This document shows, in pieces, positions 12,550 through 14,089 of a DNA stretch of 14,089 bases. Source of the stretch: an uncultured Clostridia bacterium (lineage in GTDB: Bacteria; Bacillota; Clostridia; Oscillospirales; Acutalibacteraceae); the NCBI GenBank assembly GCA_937901145.1, contig CALCHE010000182.1:1-14089 (forward strand). Direction: 5' to 3'. Each line of letters begins with the position of its first letter. Position 1 is the stretch's first letter. The notes beneath the pieces were generated by a model. That model saw only the letters and a list, made by a program, of their open reading frames with translations. It did no database searches and was not told the origin of the DNA. Position numbers and translations under genes: made by a program.

Positions 12550-12583
12550 TTCTTTGAAAAATGAAACAAAGGAGGTATAGTTG

Positions 12584-14089
12584 ATGAAAACTGTACACGA
12601 AGCAGTCCAGGTTATCCTTGACGAATTGAAATCTACATTGTCAGAAAGCTCATTCATCTCAGAACGCAGAGATTATCTGCAGTTGCTAAAAATGGCTGAT
12701 GAGACAAAAACTATCTTTCCTACGCAAGAGCTTTTTGATGCTTTTGCCGCCGATGACCATGGACATCGTTCAAGAAGAAAAAAACATGCTATGGTATTAA
12801 AGCGGTTGGACAAGGAGACTGATATACACGCGCTGAGGCCTGACCTTAGGCCTTATAATAAGATTCCACTGCCTTCAAAAGAAGAAACTGAAGCAGCTTT
12901 TTCGGAGGTTACATTCCCCGTTCCATCCAGCTTGGATATAGGATATCTTATTGTCCGGGCGAACGCAGAGCTTTATAAGTTGAATCATAAGCCGCACAGC
13001 ATTGATGATGATTACATGGATTCAATGCATACGATTCACTGGTTTTTCATAAGCCATGGTCAAAACGCTTTCAATTTTTCGCTCTTGAATGAGTTCCTTT
13101 TGCGTAATGATGAGCTTTATGCTTCTGGAAAAATCCATCGCAATCGTTGGTATAACGATAGGAAGGCTGCATATATACTCGAGGAAATCGCTCTTACAGG
13201 GACTTATTCCTGGAAATACATTTCGTCATCATGTTTCATGGAGATTGATCCAAGTTTGGAACCACTACGTCAAAACTTTATAAAACACCTTCACAGTAAT
13301 AACCTGAGTGAATATACTGTAAGGAACTATGATCTGGCTTTCAAATGCGTTATCTGTTTTTCCGGAATCAGCAGCCTTGAAAAGCTTTCGGAATTCTCAG
13401 CAGAGGATATCCAGTGTATCACTCATACCCTTGCAGAAAGATATGATAAATCTTGTCTGCGCTCAATGTATGGACGAATCCAGAAAGTTCTTCAGTTTCT
13501 GTATGATAATGGAATCACGTCACATAACTGGGCGGGCAGCTTAGTTTCGCCAGCTGTATTACAGAGACATGTGGCGGGATATTTTTCGGATGAAGCTGAA
13601 GCCAGACTTTATGCCTGTCTTGATGCGGTTTCCTTACGCGACAGGGCAATCTGCCTTCTTGCTGCTGACCTGGGACTCAGGGATTATGATATCTGCCATC
13701 TGAGGTTTGAGCAGATCGATTGGCAGCGAAACAAACTATATATAGTACAGCATAAAAATGATGAACCTCTCGTTCTCCCGCTGATTGCTGAAGTAGGAAA
13801 TGCCCTGATGGATTATATATTAAATGAGCGGCCCAGACCGGAACAAAAAAATCCATATGTATTCAGTAGCACCCTATCGCCGACTGGAACATGCATACCG
13901 TCCGTGCAGGAACCTGATCGAAATCAGTGGTGCAGAGCCTGTACAGGGAAAACATAAAGGCTCCCATCTGTACAGGGACAACCTTGTCCATCATATGCTG
14001 AAGAATAATGTCACACATCAGGCTATTACTGATTCTCTTGGGCATAGATCAAAAGAGTCAGATAAATCTTATATTACAATGGAGCCTGA
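12584..14089 (+). pseudogene. Large tyrosine recombinase, frameshifted near its C-terminus and cut by the window edge
   Basis: The ATG at 12584 has GGAGG with 8-base spacing. The unbroken frame runs 457 codons to a TAA at 13955-13957. It has a long N-terminal region of about 225 residues without a recognised domain, a SAM-like core-binding domain (about 226-315: F-I-K-H-L-H-S-N-N-L-S-E-Y-T-V-R-N-Y) and the first catalytic residues, R366 in L-G-L-R-D-Y-D-I and K391 in Q-H-K-N-D-E. After N-P-Y-V-F (to 13864) the frame loses family resemblance; the missing H-x-x-R, H and Y residues appear in another frame from 13869. One indel at about 13865-13871 explains this. Base composition is clearly richer in GC than the preceding AT-rich genes, so it has a separate origin. 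It could be inactive, or the indel could be a sequencing error. It resembles the large recombinases that occur in tandem sets in Tn554-like or recombinase-in-trio elements. Confidence 0.75.
13869..14089 (+). pseudogene. C-terminal catalytic part of the same recombinase, in the shifted frame, partial
   Basis: This frame is open to the right edge. It encodes A-P-Y-R-R-L-E-H-A-Y, then I-E-I-S-G-A-E, K-G-S-H-L-Y-R-D-N-L-V-H-H-M-L (the H-x-x-R pair), A-I-T-D-S-L-G-H-R-S (second histidine) and D-K-S-Y-I-T-M-E (nucleophile tyrosine). These are the residues missing from the upstream frame and come in the correct order. The last two bases of the window begin an unfinished codon. Confidence 0.75.

Larger units (their letters stand above)
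12308..12580 (+). pseudogene. Short zinc-ribbon ORF, probably truncated by the following element
   Basis: A 90-codon ORF, 19 bases after the preceding zinc-ribbon gene, with AAAGGG 9 bases before its ATG. Residues 1-22 form a clear C4 zinc ribbon (C3, C6, C17, C20: C-V-K-C ... C-P-I-C-G). After about residue 50 the reading runs through a long inverted repeat and the promoter of the next recombinase, and it stops inside that gene's ribosome binding site. The tail has no recognisable domain or natural composition. The simplest reading is a paralogue of the upstream zinc-ribbon protein whose 3' part was replaced when the recombinase element arrived. It might still be expressed as a short protein. 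Confidence 0.6.

Noticed and set aside
13056..13063. Another ATGGTCAA octamer within the second recombinase gene
   Set aside because: It encodes ordinary residues in frame, shares none of the TTTTCG...AGAAC extension, and one such octamer by chance is not remarkable.
13845..13851. Programmed frameshift at a run of seven A
   Set aside because: The residues after the run (N-P-Y-V-F) still fit the recombinase family in the original frame, so the frame change lies after it; no slippery heptamer with a stimulatory structure was found at 13864-13871.

Overview
The window looks like a chromosomal segment of a Gram-positive, anaerobic, fibre-degrading Clostridia member, probably of the Ruminococcus/Oscillospiraceae type. 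The signs are a glycoside-hydrolase C-terminus, strong AGGAGG-type ribosome binding sites, VanR/VanS-like two-component genes, and clostridial mobile-element families (TnpV, Tn916-type integrase). The genus is an inference from gene content and style, not from a search.

Left part (1-7478), housekeeping. The 3' end of a probable GH5-type glycoside hydrolase is followed by a terminator, then a 376-base gene-free stretch with two facing copies of a 26-base repeat. Next come two divergent response regulator/histidine kinase operons that share a 227-base control region (3620-3846). The minus-strand pair (RR 3619-2930, HK 2946-1777) leads toward mnmA (tRNA 2-thiolation). The plus-strand pair (RR 3847-4533, HK 4555-5835) leads directly into an RlmD-family RNA uracil methyltransferase (5847-7478). 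Each signalling pair thus has an RNA-modification gene at its distal end; mnmA also has its own near-consensus promoter, set inside a long palindrome.

Middle part (about 7480-12580), AT-rich accessory DNA. It begins directly after rlmD and holds a DUF2971-like gene, a tnpV gene with its Shine-Dalgarno inside a hairpin, and a Tn916-type tyrosine integrase flanked by imperfect 24/25-base direct repeats. The right repeat overlaps the start codon of the next gene. That gene encodes a DUF6382-like + FHA protein with acidic T-G-L-L repeats, and is followed by a membrane zinc-ribbon protein carrying the same acidic T-G-L-L signature, then a short zinc-ribbon ORF that looks truncated. These three may form a phosphothreonine/FHA signalling or assembly module; no Ser/Thr kinase is in the window.

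Right part (12459-14089). A long inverted-repeat structure and an extended -10 promoter precede a second, unrelated, more GC-rich tyrosine recombinase. Its catalytic C-terminus is in another frame, so one frameshift separates the R and K residues from the HxxR...H...Y residues. It runs off the window. No tRNA, rRNA or CRISPR array was seen. The most promising material is the FHA/zinc-ribbon module and the structured junctions around the two recombinase genes.
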